Positions 1-11,447 are shown, counted from the first letter of the stretch. The stretch: 64,000 bases of DNA from Panaeolus papilionaceus (GCA_015501605.1 JADNRZ010000010.1:1488001-1552000), one strand, 5' to 3'. Numbers and translations are program-made. The notes: generated from the letters alone by a model not told the origin.

Positions 1-448
1 CCTTCCTCCTTGGCTCACTCTCCCCCCTGCTCTCTCCTCTGGTGCTGAAGGCCAAAACAGACTTCGTCGTCTTGCTTTCAACTCTCGTTACCTCCACCAT
101 GGCCTGCGTAAACTTGGTTTCATCACCTACGGTCACCCTTCCTCTCCCATCGTCCCCCTCCTCATTTTCAACCCTGGTAAAATGCGTGTCTTCCATCGTA
201 TGATGAAAGATCGCCGAACACCTATCATCGTTGTGGTCGTGGCATACCCTGCTACACCCCTGGTGACGAGTCGTGTCAGGTTCTGCGTAAGTGCGGCGCA
301 CACCAAGGAGGATATCGATGCCGTTTTGAGGGCATGTGATGACGTCGGTGATGTCCTGGATTTGAAGCATGGATTGAGGCCATCAGAGAGATGGGATGTT
401 GAGGAGATCACAAAGAGGGCAGTTGAGTTGGTTAGGACGTCATCATGA
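1..448 (+). CDS. LCB2: Serine palmitoyltransferase subunit 2, C-terminal part (partial)
   Basis: This is the 3' end of a gene that begins before the window; it reads openly from base 2 to a TGA at 446-448, giving 148 residues. LCB2 is the PLP-binding subunit of serine palmitoyltransferase, which condenses serine with palmitoyl-CoA in the ER membrane as the first step of sphingolipid synthesis. The piece carries the C-terminal small domain of the alpha-oxoamine synthase fold. Recognisable stretches are SRYLHHGLRKLGFITYGH, SPIVPLLIFNPGKM, VVVVAYPATPLVTSRVRFCV, SAAHTKEDID and DLKHG. The PLP lysine and the N-terminal membrane segment lie outside the window. No intron is seen in this part. The call rests on remembered family sequence and is very secure. 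Confidence 0.93.
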   Translation, partial: LPPWLTLPPALSSGAEGQNRLRRLAFNSRYLHHGLRKLGFITYGHPSSPIVPLLIFNPGKMRVFHRMMKDRRTPIIVVVVAYPATPLVTSRVRFCVSAAHTKEDIDAVLRACDDVGDVLDLKHGLRPSERWDVEEITKRAVELVRTSS

Positions 449-1205
449 GGGGGTTCCCCTGACCCCTTTCCTGCTTTTAATTGACTCTTTGCTCCTTTGT
501 CGCTGCTGCTTCTGTCACATTGGCATTTTATCCTCTTTGTGGTTATCTGTTAAGCTCACCTTCGTCCTTCAAACACCTTTTTACCGCCTTACCGCCTCCC
601 CCGTCCTCTCCCCATTTGCCTGAATCCCTGGTCGTAATTTCGTTTTGGTCGTTTTAGCACAACCCTCTCAAGTGTCGTGGTTCGCGGTCATCTTCATCTC
701 GTTCTCCTATCCAACCCATTTTATATATATTTACTGTAATCCTGGTAAGATCACCATTCTCGTTGCTGGTGGTGGTTGATACTCTTTTTTTGCCTTTCTC
801 CAACTACTCCCATTTTGGATATCTTTTTTTAAATCCCTGTCCTATTGCAACCCCAGCAGCCCAATCCAAGCGCATGTTAGATCTACACTTACATATTCTG
901 TAATGAACGAATGATGAAAAAAGGATTTCTCTTTTGCTTTGTCTCTGAATGGGGCGTGGTTTGTTGTGGTTTGGGCGAGTTCTTTGTTTCTGCTATCATC
1001 GGTCACCATTTCGCGGTGTATCTGTCCCAGGATCCCCGACCAAGACCATATCATACGACTTGCACTCGTTATTGCATGGTATGCTACACATGGGGTACTG
1101 TTGTGCTAAACATTTCCATCAGTACGGATATGAGATACATGCTGATTGGGTATGTGTGGAGTGCTCATCAGGCGCTTTTTGCGTCGCCGCATCCGAAGAA
1201 ATGGG
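449..1205. other. Intergenic, no supported gene
   Basis: This is the 3' flank of LCB2 and the 3' flank of the first F-box gene, which converges on it. It is T-rich near 720-840. ORFs of 70-110 codons occur here, but none shows a domain, signal peptide or consistent splice structure. Confidence 0.6.
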
Positions 1206-2600
1206 TTAGATGTGCCATATTTCACGGGAATAATGGGGGATGAGCTGAAGTGAAATTGATGTATTCGATGTTACCCAAGGCAGCACGTTTCGCATATGTT
1301 CCCTGATAACTTGTTCGGCAGGTCGCTCAGGAGGGCCATATGAAGTGCGTAAACCAAATTCCACAATAAATGTCGTGAGCCCGGGGTAGGTTGTTTGGAT
1401 GATGGTGTCGATGGCAGACCAACTAGAAGTGATGCGCTGCATCAGGTTTTCCCCTTGCAGAGAGTCAGTGGTCATTGAGATGTGGAGTGTGTGGACGTTG
1501 GCAACTGGACGGCTGCATTGGAGAACTGTGATAAAATCAATCGGAAACGAGTGCGGTTGACACTCGCAATGGCGGTCGTATATCGTGATCTTTCGCAGAA
1601 ACGGAAGGCGTTGGAGATCGAAGCTAGGCCAAGCTTTCAAAGAACAGGTTTGAGCAGAAGGCTCGATTTAAAATCTATTGGACTCACAGCATTTGTTACA
1701 GGCCGTACCCGATATACTATTCGCCAGCTCCAGTTCTTGCAGATGGGTAGAAACACGATCAAGGAATCTCGAAAGTGCCTTCCCAGGGAGCCAATAGCTC
1801 AATAGCAACGATATACTCTGGAGATATGGCAGAGGGTCCTCATCGCGCTGCTGCAGATTGTTGAATTCGTCCAGTAACCTGGGAGTGGGTGCCAGTGTCA
1901 GATGTCTGAGGGTGGGGAAAATGACGGTGTGATGGCGTGGATTAAACTGGCCCGAGGAAGAACGGCGTTTTTCTGGATTTTGAAATGCAACAGCACTCAA
2001 ATGAAGCCTCTCGATAGTAAGGCCACGAATCCAGTCCAGATGTGGAAAATCTCCGACTCCATGGATCTCAATGGAAACGAGAGATGCTGTTGAGAAAACA
2101 CCCTCCAGAGCGGTAATAATGTCGTTACTGAATTCAGTCCATCTTATCCAATCCTGTGTCTTTTTCAGGACGAAACTTTTCATCCCGGTGAATTGAGGAA
2201 GAATAACTGGGAGGTAGACATTTTTATAAATCCCATCCATCTCAGTCCCACGTCTGGGCATCGCATAGTGTTCCGGCCCTACAGAAATGGTCACCTTCTG
2301 GACACAGGTTGCAATTTTGGGATTTTCTTCCAGTATGTGAACACATTCTCCTACTCGCGGGTCTTGATAAGGGCTCGAGAGATGCATTCGAACGTCTCTA
2401 AAGACATATGGCAGTGCATGGGCGTTCAATACCCTGCAAACCAATCTGCATGCCTTCATTGTCGCTTTTGGGGATGGTGCATCTGAGTAGATCCAGTCGA
2501 ACAAGTTGTAAAGCAACTCAGAGGGTAGATCTGTAATGATAGTTCCAGTTTGTTGTGCGCCAGGCTGAAGGGAATGTGTTGAGGAGACGACGCCCTGCAT
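1206..2600 (-). CDS. F-box/LRR-like protein, tandem copy A
   Basis: Two exons, 2600-1688 and 1633-1206, joined across a 54 nt phase-1 intron (GTGAGT...AAAG), encode 446 residues. The N-terminus has an F-box-like stretch around residues 21-65 (TDLPSELLYNLFDWIYSD followed by CRLVCRVLNAHALPYVFRDV). F-box proteins usually bring substrates to SCF ubiquitin ligases through Skp1. The rest is leucine-patterned (FPTLRHLTLAP, LQSISLLLSYW, LQELELAN), as in fungal F-box/LRR proteins. The neighbouring gene at 3154-4596 is a clear paralogue with exon 1 of exactly the same length (913 nt) and the intron at the same place and phase. No substrate can be inferred. The ATG at 2600 is the only sensible start. 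Confidence 0.8.
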
Positions 2601-3153
2601 GCTAGCTGCTGGTAACTACTCAGCGTCGACGATGATTATGTGACTTGTTAGTCGGACTATCGAAGCCCCATGGAAATCTGTGTGCGACGCCGAACTTGAA
2701 GCTTGAAGCTTTGAACACAGGCGAGAACAAGCCAGTCAACTGATGGGTATCTTTTATCTTGGTGTGTGTCAACCCTTGCACTCCGACTTTCCCAGGGCAT
2801 TAAATCTGGAGCATCGAGCCGAAGCTTGGGCGTGACCTACATCAGTGATACAGGTAAATAATGAAGTGTGGACATGGTGTAATACAGCAAGTATCTGACA
2901 ATTGTCACGGCTATAGCTAATCATAGAGGATATAAGTGATGATAAGATTAACTAAAATCCATCCTGAACTTAGAGATTTACTAAACAGACAGCATCAAGA
3001 CGGCAGATTTCTGTTGTAATCAAAGGCCTAAAGCACCCGAAAAATGTAGCAATATGCAGGAATCAATAGGAATAACCTCAGATTCCCGATGAAGGTTGGA
3101 TGAAGGGATGAAGGCCAGTGTCGTTCTTTCGTCTGAATGCTTGGCGTTGTACT
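2601..3153. promoter_or_regulatory. Upstream region of F-box copy A; no gene seen
   Basis: About 550 bases lie between the two tandem F-box genes. They must hold the promoter of copy A and the terminator of the upstream copy. A 63-codon ORF here overlaps the end of the neighbour and looks like a shadow. No clear TATA box was found. Confidence 0.4.
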
Positions 3154-4596
3154 TTATTGCCCCAGGAGAGACTCGGATAAACCTCCTGAAATTTGCCATG
3201 TTTCTCTGCAATGGTGGGGAATGAGTTGGAACGAAATTGACCTCTTTGATGTAACCCAGGGGAACACGCGCTGCATATGTTCCCTCATTGCTTGCTCCGA
3301 GGACTGCCTGGAGGGTGAACAGGAGCTTGGGGTAAATTCTATTACGAACGCTGTGAGTGTTGGGTAGAATTTTTGCATGATTTCATCAAGCTGAGACCAA
3401 TTGTTAGTGATGCGCTGCATCAAATTTTGGCCTGGCCGTCTGTCGACTGTGACTGAGACGTGGATGGTGCGGACTGTAGTGATAGGATGATCAGGTTGAA
3501 GGGATTTAATGAAATCCAGAGGAAATGAGTGCGATGTACACTCGCAGTGTGGATCAAACAATTTGATCTTGTGTAAATTGTGAAGGCTATGAAAGTTGAT
3601 CTTAGGCCAGTCTGCGATAAAATGTAATATAAGTACAACGGGAGTTACTACACACAATATTCGGGTTGGATATGATCACTCACAACATGAACAGCACATC
3701 CCGCTTTGGTCTCCATTGGCTAGTTCCAACTCTTCTAGATCGCCTGAGACCCCCTCGAGTAGGTTTAACACTTCGCTCTGTGGATCTGCGATTACTGACG
3801 GAAGTAGCAACGACAGCGTTTGAAGTGATGAAAAAATGCGCTTCTCCTCGCACTGCTGAAGCCGGTTGATGTCAGCAAGCAAAATCGGTGAGGCGTATAG
3901 AGTTAAATGTTTGAGTGTCGGGGAAATAGTAATACCCCCGTGCTGGGGAAACTTCTCGCTGGTGGCAGAGTTGCATGTTGGCGGAGCTAAAGTTGTTTTG
4001 ACTATGTTGAGTCTTTCGAGATTAGACGCCCGGACCCAGTTAAGATGCGGTAAATGTATTATTCCGCGAATGGTAACCGATGTGAGATGTGACGAAGAAA
4101 GAACATCGTCAAGAGCACAAATCATATCGTCGCTGAAGTCAGACCAGACAACACCAACTAAGCCTGCGCTGGCTAGAGTGAATTGCTTTAACTTGGTCAA
4201 CTGCGGAAGGATAATTGGGAGATGTGCATTTCTACAGATAAAGCTTGTAGGACCGAAGCCCCCCGTTGGCCGTAGGTGGAGGGATTGGACGCAAGAGGCA
4301 ATTTTTGAATTGCTTTCCAGGAGGTGGACTAACCTTTCTAGGCGGTATTTATCAAGAGTGTCATAAAGACGTATTCGAACGTTTCTAAAGACAAACGGCA
4401 AGACCAGTTCGTCAAATAAACGGCAAGTCAGTCTACACGTCCCGAGAGTCGCTCGATGTCGTCTATCTGCGTCGAAAGACTGGAAAATGGATACAAGTAT
4501 TTCGTATGGTAGACCTGTGATGTGGATTTTGGGTTCCTGTGCATTTTGTTCAGAGGGACCTGAAGGGAGTTGGGAGTTCGCGAGCTCAAGATGCAT
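3154..4596 (-). CDS. F-box/LRR-like protein, tandem copy B
   Basis: Exons 4596-3684 and 3611-3154 join across a 72 nt phase-1 intron (GTGAGT...CGCAG) to give 456 residues. The first true ATG is at 4596. An F-box-like segment (ITGLPYEILVSIFQSF, then CRLTCRLFDELVLPFVFRNV) covers about residues 25-75, followed by leucine-patterned repeats. Its C-terminal half matches copy A almost motif for motif: CECTSHSFPLDFIKSLQ against CECQPHSFPIDFITVLQ, NLMQRIT in both, and FPWVTSKRSISFQLIPHH against LPWVTSNTSISLQLIPHY. Copy B reads about 10 residues further at the C-terminus. The pair arose by tandem duplication. The function is presumably substrate recruitment to an SCF ligase, which is a family inference only. 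Confidence 0.8.
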
Positions 4597-4856
4597 GGTC
4601 AACTTGATGGAAGTTAAATGACAAAGAGATCAGATGTCAATTATTAAGCTTGAGGTTGGAAACGACGAGGTAGCAATGTTGGCTAAACACACACGTGTGA
4701 ACTATCGGCAAAGTTGGATTTCTGGGTAGCCCACTAGAAACACGAACTCTTCCTCCAAAACGGGCCCCCGATAGCATAGTAGGACCATACTCCTATAACA
4801 AACCTGCTCCGTATGTATTCATGGGATTCTTTGTTGACTGAATTCATCTGATATCC

Positions 4857-5231
4857 CTATTCAACCTTCGCAATGAGCCAATTAAGGATCACCTGGGTAA
4901 TCTACCGAAGGTCGATAAGAGGCATCGTCATATGGCGTTCGTATTCCCTTTTATACCTGGAAGCATGTGAACTCACATATTGTATATTCTTCTGGGCACA
5001 GGTATAACGGCGGTAAAAAAACCCGCGGAAGACAGGACTAAGCAAAATACTGACAAAAGAAGCTTTGACAACTCCTTGCTCGACCTCGTGTAAAGAGAAC
5101 TTCACAGGACATGGTTTGCGCTTCTGAACGACCTTTACTAACAGAGGGAATAATTGATAACTCTGTGCTTCCTGTGTCACATATTCCACTTGATTCCAAC
5201 TTGTCCTTGTTGTACCGGTCATGTTACTCAT
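4857..5231 (-). CDS. Possible small orphan protein
   Basis: An ATG at 5231 opens 85 codons that can be spliced in phase 0 from a GTGAGT at 4976 to an AG at 4902 (75 nt) into a 15-codon final exon, giving 99 residues. The protein starts MSNMTGTTRTSWNQVEYVTQ and has a basic middle and a hydrophobic stretch (SFVSILLSPVFRGFFYRRY). I recognise no family. It lies alone between the F-box pair and the USP-like gene. It may be a real lineage-specific gene, a degraded exon of an older gene, or chance. Confidence 0.25.
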
Positions 5232-6066
5232 GGCTTGTTCGTTGGAATTAAATTAGAATATAAACATCACCATGTCAATTTGGCTTGAAAGTTGAAGTAC
5301 TTATATATGCCGCCACCAGAACAATGTCACAGTAGAAAATTTTCAAGAAAGGCAAGAATTTCCAGAAGCGAATCCGTGTATGAATTAGCGCCCAATCAGA
5401 TCAAATGTCATTTCCCCCATGCTGACTTCGACTTCTTCAATCCGTAGCAAAATATTTCAGATATCAGACTTGGTGTTACACATGGGAAATAGGACAAAAG
5501 CCGACACCACTCCACTTCAACTGGGCATGGTCGATATACAGGTGCAATGTTGAACTCTATTTATGTAAACATGGTTCAAGAGCCACATGCGAACGATGTC
5601 ACTCGTATCCACATTTCTTGCAAGAGACATAGCAATGCGATGCCAAACAAATTGTATGGTTTGAAACTTTTTGAGATCCTTCGTGTATGCGCTGTCCAAT
5701 ATCTATATTAGGCTTGTGGGTTGATTCGAAGTCCTATATACTTGGCGCATCCTATTATACAGTATATTTTGAAGGGTATATTTTGCTAGTGGAGAAATAT
5801 CACTGCCTGTATTGCATTTCTGCCAGTGTGATTATCTGCTGAATGAAAGTACAGAAGACAACTGCTTGGAAAACTAGGGGGATCCCCCTATTTGTATCAT
5901 CCGTCTTCCGGGCCGCATACAGGCACTGATGACTAAGCAGAGATAAATAAACGTTGATGGTGTTCCTGCTTTCATTGTCTGTCCTCAAGTTCTTTAGTAG
6001 CCTCAGTCTGCAAATCTTGTGGTTTAAAGCATATTTTGGGCTGAAACAGCTTGTGTAACTGACGCT
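5232..6066. promoter_or_regulatory. Intergenic and promoter region of the USP-like gene
   Basis: About 830 AT-rich bases hold no convincing gene. The 111-codon minus-strand ORF at 5800-6135 overlaps the start of the USP-like gene and has no domain features, so it was left out. The promoter of the downstream gene is presumably here. Confidence 0.5.
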
Positions 6067-8629
6067 ATGCAACTTACAACGGAACAACAACAAATGGAAC
6101 AGGAGAAAGTCGATCATCTCGCCAGCATTATCCAAGTTTCTCCAGAGCTGGCTCGGAAAGCCCTACGGAAGCACAAGGGCGATCTAGAGAAAGCAGCCGA
6201 TGCCCTACTTGCTGGATACACAGGGATGGAGGAAAACACGGTGGTTTGGGACAAGCAAAGAAGAAACACGCCTGAACCCAGCTCCAGCAATGCGGTGACA
6301 CTGCATGTACCCTCTGCATCAAACAACACCTCTGTTCCGTCCAATAATGTCATTGACTTGACCGGAGATGATGATATGACTCGGGCACTTCAAATGTCTA
6401 TCGAAGATTCCTCTCTATCTGGTGATAGGGCACCAAAACCCGACTGGCAGACTGTCCCTACTTATAATAATGTAATGTGCTTCTGGTTTTTAGGTGCTTT
6501 GTGTAACTCACAATATAGCGATTGTTGCCTTCAGGACCAGACTACATCGGACGCAGTTATAACCACTGAAGACAAGTCTTTGAGTGATGCCATTCAAGCA
6601 AGTCTTGCTAGTATTCAAGATTCTGAAATGGATACATCGCCAATAGCGCCAGCGCTGAGGGAGGGAGGCCGGTACGTAACCTTGCTCCTTATATCCAATC
6701 TGGCGAAGTTGACACTCGTTCAAGACCTATTGCTTTACGCACCGAGTCACCTGGCCTAGGCTACGCAGCTCTAGTAAGAATTGCACGCACAATGACACCT
6801 CTTGTGACGACCTGATGAATCTCAGGTACTTCAAGCGTTGTTCTTCGTGCCTCAGGTCCGCGCTGCTGTTGCAAATTTGAGAGTACCTCATGTTGATGCT
6901 AGCGTGCCTTTGGAACATCCTGGTTAGTAGTGTTGATACTACATCATATATGCTACTAAAATATTGCATAGATCGAGCAATGGTCAATCTTATTGAGCTG
7001 TTCACTAACTTGGACCTTGCCACCTTAGCCTGGATGGTCGATAAGAGTGTTTTACCGTCCCTCGCTATCTCCCCCTTGAACCCTCAGCATAACTTGGGAG
7101 AGTCCTCAGGAGGTTAGTGAAAAGATGACTACTTGTCCCACAAAATCCCTCATTCGAGTTATATTTCAGATGTCGTCAATGTTCTTGGAAGCTTAATTGA
7201 AGCACATGCAAAGGCTCAGCTTCCAGAAGGAGAAGAAGCGGAGTATGTTTTTCCTGAGGCATCTCATATGGTGACTGACTGTTATTTTTTCAGTCGTCTT
7301 TTCTCCTTCACACATGGTCGTATCATTACCTACCATGATGATCGGGGACCGATCTTTGAGACTCCCAAAGAGACTGGCATGGTGGTGAACCTTAGTTTTG
7401 GACAACAGGATTCAGCAAATGACCTGATATCGTGCATCACACAATCGCTGTTTCATTACGGCGAGGACTCGTCAAGCCATGAAATGATCATCACTCCATC
7501 TGAAGTCATTGGCTTCAATCTAAGACGGGGCACTCGGTCGAGCACTTCGAAGGGGTCATTAGATCCTTTCGTCTATCCCAAAACTCTGTATCTTGATCGC
7601 TTTATGTTCGACTCACTGGAGTTGACGAGGGAGAAGCATGAGCAGGAACATCAACTGAACGAAAAAATCCAGGAACTGATACAGACCCGGCAGGCACTTG
7701 TGAGCCATAATGTGAGTTGTCGAACATCTTCTGGTGTGCTTCTATTAACTCTTTTTTGTGTTCAACCTCTAAAGAATAGGGACACCATCAAAGATTTGAA
7801 ATCTTCAATCCATTACTTTGAGCATGCGGCGCTGTCTGATGGCGAGGCTGCTCGTCAGCTCAGTATCCAACGTACGACTGCGGAGTTGAAGGCTATTCTT
7901 ACAACAATCCAGGGAAAGATTGAAGGCGAGTTTTTTTATTTCGAAGGAAATGTCTCTCATCATGGCGACTTTCAGACATTGACCACCAACTAGAACAATA
8001 TCAAGCTGACGTGACCAAAATCTATGATTGTCCCGAGCTGCAAAACTACCGAGTCTGTCAACTTGACTTTTACATTCCCTGCTTGTTTTAACTGTTTTTT
8101 AGTACGATCTTCGTGCTGTGCTCTTCCACACGGGCCTTCCTGGAAGAAAGCAAATTTACTCTTATGTTCAAGATATTGAAGGTACATGGTGGAAAACTGC
8201 AGATCATGAGGTCACCGAGGTATGACATTCAGCTCTTGAACTTGATGAACAACATCCAACATTTATTTCAAATGCAGGTCCCCGAAGAGACGGTTCTTAA
8301 TGACCCTACTGGATTGCATCTTGGAGCTGGTCCTTATCTACTTCTGTATAGCCGACACATGTCCGACGAGATGCTGCATGAACCGCTGGTTTGGCCGTCG
8401 AGTTTTTCTGTAAGACCATTGCTTAACTGCTTGGACTTGTCTTCTTGACTATTTGTTTCAGGAGGTTGTGTCTGAGAACAACAACAAGTTCTTTGCAATG
8501 ATGCATCCAGACTTGGAAATGTATGCCAGAGGCGTAGACGAATCCTCACCTCCCCCAATGAGAGGATTGTCACCTGTGCCCGTTGACCGAGCCGGTGAAA
8601 GATATCGAGCTATGGATGAATCCCACTAA
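6067..8629 (+). CDS. USP25/28-type ubiquitin-specific protease homologue, predicted inactive
   Basis: Twelve exons: 6067-6471, 6535-6671, 6725-6773, 6826-6922, 6972-7112, 7170-7242, 7294-7711, 7775-7925, 7976-8052, 8103-8219, 8278-8409 and 8462-8629, giving 654 residues. Domain order matches vertebrate USP25/28. A UBA-like region spans residues 11-51, a SUMO-interaction motif VIDLT lies near 95, UIMs at about 102-116 and 148-166, and then a USP fold. The USP fold carries the long helical insertion (YLDRFMFDSLELTREKHEQE, residues about 370-505). Where active enzymes have a Cys box (C-x6-Q), this protein has G193-x6-Q200. Where they have GHY, it has Q533-I534-Y535. D550 in KTADHEV is kept. Both the nucleophile and the general base are therefore missing, pointing to a ubiquitin/SUMO-binding scaffold rather than a protease. 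One intron (7926-7975) needs a GC donor. Confidence 0.85.
7926..7975 (+). other. Probable GC-AG intron in the USP-like gene
   Basis: Only a donor reading GCGAGT at 7926 with acceptor TTTCAG ending at 7975 keeps the frame into the conserved segment DIDHQLEQYQADVTKIYDCP. The overlapping GT two bases downstream of the GC leads straight to a stop. Confidence 0.6.
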
Positions 8630-8858
8630 AAATAGTGTACTTTATTCTCTGCATCGTTTGTATTATTACTGTATAGAAACATATGTTGAATGCACGGAAG
8701 CACGACTTTCCTGGTTCTTGCGGTCATCGCATGGTTGGTCATATTGATATAAACAAGCGCAAACACAACTGTTGTCTATTTTGGGAATTGCGATATTGCC
8801 TTCATCATCGACCTCCAAGGTCAAGTCTTGACACGGTCTCTTGTGATCATTGCTCGCC

Positions 8859-10561
8859 ATGGTATCTGCAGATAACCTCAATCTCGATGTACTGGAGCTT
8901 ATATTTGAGTTTCTGTCTGGAAACGATCTCCCATCTGTGGCACAAGTTAGCAGGTCATTTCTTGCAGGCGTCGTTCCGAGATTATATCGCAACGTTTCCT
9001 ATGGATTACGCCAAAGCAAAGCTTATACCACTGTGAGGAGAGTAATTACCACTGCTTGCTTGGCACTGATAATCTTCCATAGCAAGAGACAATGTCCCCA
9101 TTTGCATCAATACTTGCACATCCACATCTCGCTGTTCATGTACGACATATAGGTACCGCGCATTCCCATTTGTTTTTTGAAGGGAGTTGTGCTTAAAGGT
9201 TGAATGCTAGATATTCGCGCTGTTCCAATTGCTACTCCAACCAAGAGAAAGGATAGCAAATTCGCTCATGAATCTGTAGAGGCCCTCCGGCTATGCAAAA
9301 ATCTGCGCACTTTCAGGTGCATTGTCCCAACCATGTTTCCCTTATATCTCCCCGCTCTGGAGGGGAAGCCCCAATTGGAGGAGCTGTGGACCGACGGAAA
9401 GCTCTCACAGTCTCAATCGGAACAATTGTTGAAGATAACCAGGTTGAACTCTCTACGGCTGGACGGTACGACCTGGAATGTAGTTGACCTTCTCCCACTT
9501 TGGACAAAGAACATTTCCAGCTCTCTGAACGAACTGGTGCTATACGTGCGTCTATTATCTATCTGCATCTGCACACAGGACACTCACCCTGTTTTTGTAC
9601 ATCCTCCAAAAGATGATCGCAGATCTGAATGAAGACATCCTGAAGTCTATTTTCCAGGAAGTCCCACAGCTCGCGAGCCTGCATGTCGTCGCTTGTGCAA
9701 AAGTCAACCATGTGACTTTGCTAAGAATAGCGGCGCCGTTAACGCGTCTGGAAAGTTTGTCTTTCACCGTTACAGTAAGAATGCCCATAAGCTGCACTAT
9801 CCCCGCGCTGACCCCTCCCTGAAGGAAAACACCTCGCCTCTGGCACAGCCGCCACCATCTTTTCAGCGCCTAAAACATCTGGCTTTGGATACTCACTACA
9901 GTCCTTCGCCCTCACCTACATCCACGATACTTTTATCCGTTCTATTGTATCTCAAGTCCTCTTCTCCGTTATCTTCTTTCACGATGAAACTTCCAGAAAG
10001 GAAGGTCCTTGTCGGTGATCCATTTATAAAGCAGCTTGTGGAAAGTTATGGGCACACGTTGCGCAGGCTTGCATTTTTCGACTGCGGAATCAGTCAGAGT
10101 TCTCTCATCGAAATTTGCAAGTCCTGCATTCACCTTGACAGACTAGAGGTTTCTGTTCCGATGAAAGAGCTCGTAAGCTCCTTTCTGCCTGTCATGCTTT
10201 CACCGACCACCTACTGAAATCCCACGCAGAATACATTTATCAAAAACCTTGGCAGATCAAAGACCCTGCACACGCTCGAAGACCTGGAGAACCATGTCGA
10301 TCATGGTGTCCAAACCCCGCTTTCCAAGGAAAATGTCCGATATATGATGACGAAATGCCCAAGCCTTAGAAGAGTTATCACCAAGCATCGAATCTGGACA
10401 GGGGTACGTGGTGAAAAGTCTTGGACCGTGTCCCACTCGCTTACTTGAATCTTCTTCTGTTAACATAGGGCGAGCCAAGTGATGGCGATCTTCCGAGAGT
10501 GTCATTTGAGCGGCGTTTGGTCGCTCCAGCACGCTCAACATGGTTCATGCCACACGAATAA
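8859..10561 (+). CDS. F-box protein
   Basis: Seven exons: 8859-9032, 9083-9152, 9211-9545, 9613-9774, 9825-10172, 10230-10403 and 10469-10561, giving 451 residues. The start ATG at 8859 sits in CCATGG. The F-box is at the extreme N-terminus (LNLDVLELIFEFLSGNDLP, then VAQVSRSFLAGVVPRLYRNV). After it comes the agaricomycete pattern PFASILAHPHLAVHVRHI, then leucine-patterned repeats (LRTFRCIVPTMF, LNSLRLDGTTW, LNELVLY, LRRLAFFDCGIS). It differs from the tandem F-box families elsewhere in the window in having many introns and a short N-terminus. The role is presumed SCF substrate recognition; the substrate is unknown. Confidence 0.78.
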
Positions 10562-10763
10562 CAATTGTATATACGTCAATGTTACTTTCTTTAAACTTTG
10601 GACAAGTCTTAGCTGCAATTGTGATGTCTTGGACTCTTGGTATCTATAATCTAGTAATATACAAATATAATGTGTAGTTGTCGGTGATGGTGGAATGTAG
10701 GATGTCGTGCTCGGATGCGTAAAAGTCGTATAGTGCCTGCACTACTGGTTGTCTTGGCTGGCG

Positions 10764-11447
10764 CTATCTGCGGGTCTCCTCATTATCTTGCAGTAGAGCA
10801 GCGCCTCCCACGATGCCTGCGACACCGAGTGCAGTGATAATCTTTTTGGAGTTTTGTGACTGTAAAAATTTAGGCATCAGCGATGTGTCGCGATAAGGAA
10901 AGCGCCGCTAAGTACGTACTGAGTTATCCGAAGATGACTGGTGATGATACCGAGTGATTCGGGCAGGGCCATCGAACATTTGCACAAGCGGCTCGGATGA
11001 GCTGAACGACCGCGTCGCTGTCGAACTTGTCCGCGGACGCTGGGATGGTGATGGCGCTAAGCCTGATTGTCTGAGTCGGCTCTGGAAAGCTAATGTGGGG
11101 TTTTGTGGTCTGGCAGGGCCGTCGAATACGACGGGTGCTGGTAGGGAAGTAGGTGCTGCGCGTGCTTTTGGTCCATCGAAAAACGATGTTTGATTTTGGG
11201 AGGCCTCGACCCTCTGGGATGAGGATGCGTATTTTTCGCGGATGAACTGCCTCGATTCTGAGAGTCGAGTGGGGGCATCGAAAATATCGAAGATGGGTTG
11301 CAGGGTAATTTCTTGAGGCTCTTGGAGTAATGTTGATGAAGACAAGGCTGTTGCTTGGTTCACAGACGATGAGTGGACCATTCGAGCAGGTTGGGCGCGG
11401 CGCACTGTGGAAAGAGCACGATGACGGTTGGCGGCCAAGGCAGACAT
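10764..11447 (-). CDS. Predicted mitochondrial protein with FDGPAR-like repeats and a C-terminal membrane helix
   Basis: Exons 11447-10920 and 10859-10764 join across a 60 nt phase-0 intron (GTACGT...TACAG) to give 207 residues. The first 25 residues are rich in Arg, Ala and Ser without acidic residues (MSALAANRHRALSTVRRAQP), as in a mitochondrial presequence. Four copies of one short motif follow: IFDAPTR near 55, FFDGPKAR near 89, VFDGPAR near 107 and MFDGPAR near 157, with Ser/Pro-rich linkers. The last exon encodes a glycine-rich hydrophobic helix (IITALGVAGIVGGAALL) and a short charged tail. I recognise no family. The layout suggests motif-mediated binding from a membrane-anchored, largely disordered protein, which is inference only. 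Confidence 0.65.

Noticed and set aside
911..1243. Overlapping plus-strand ORFs of 86 and 110 codons after LCB2
   Set aside because: They have no domain, signal peptide or intron structure, sit in the 3' flank and overlap the end of the F-box gene on the other strand.
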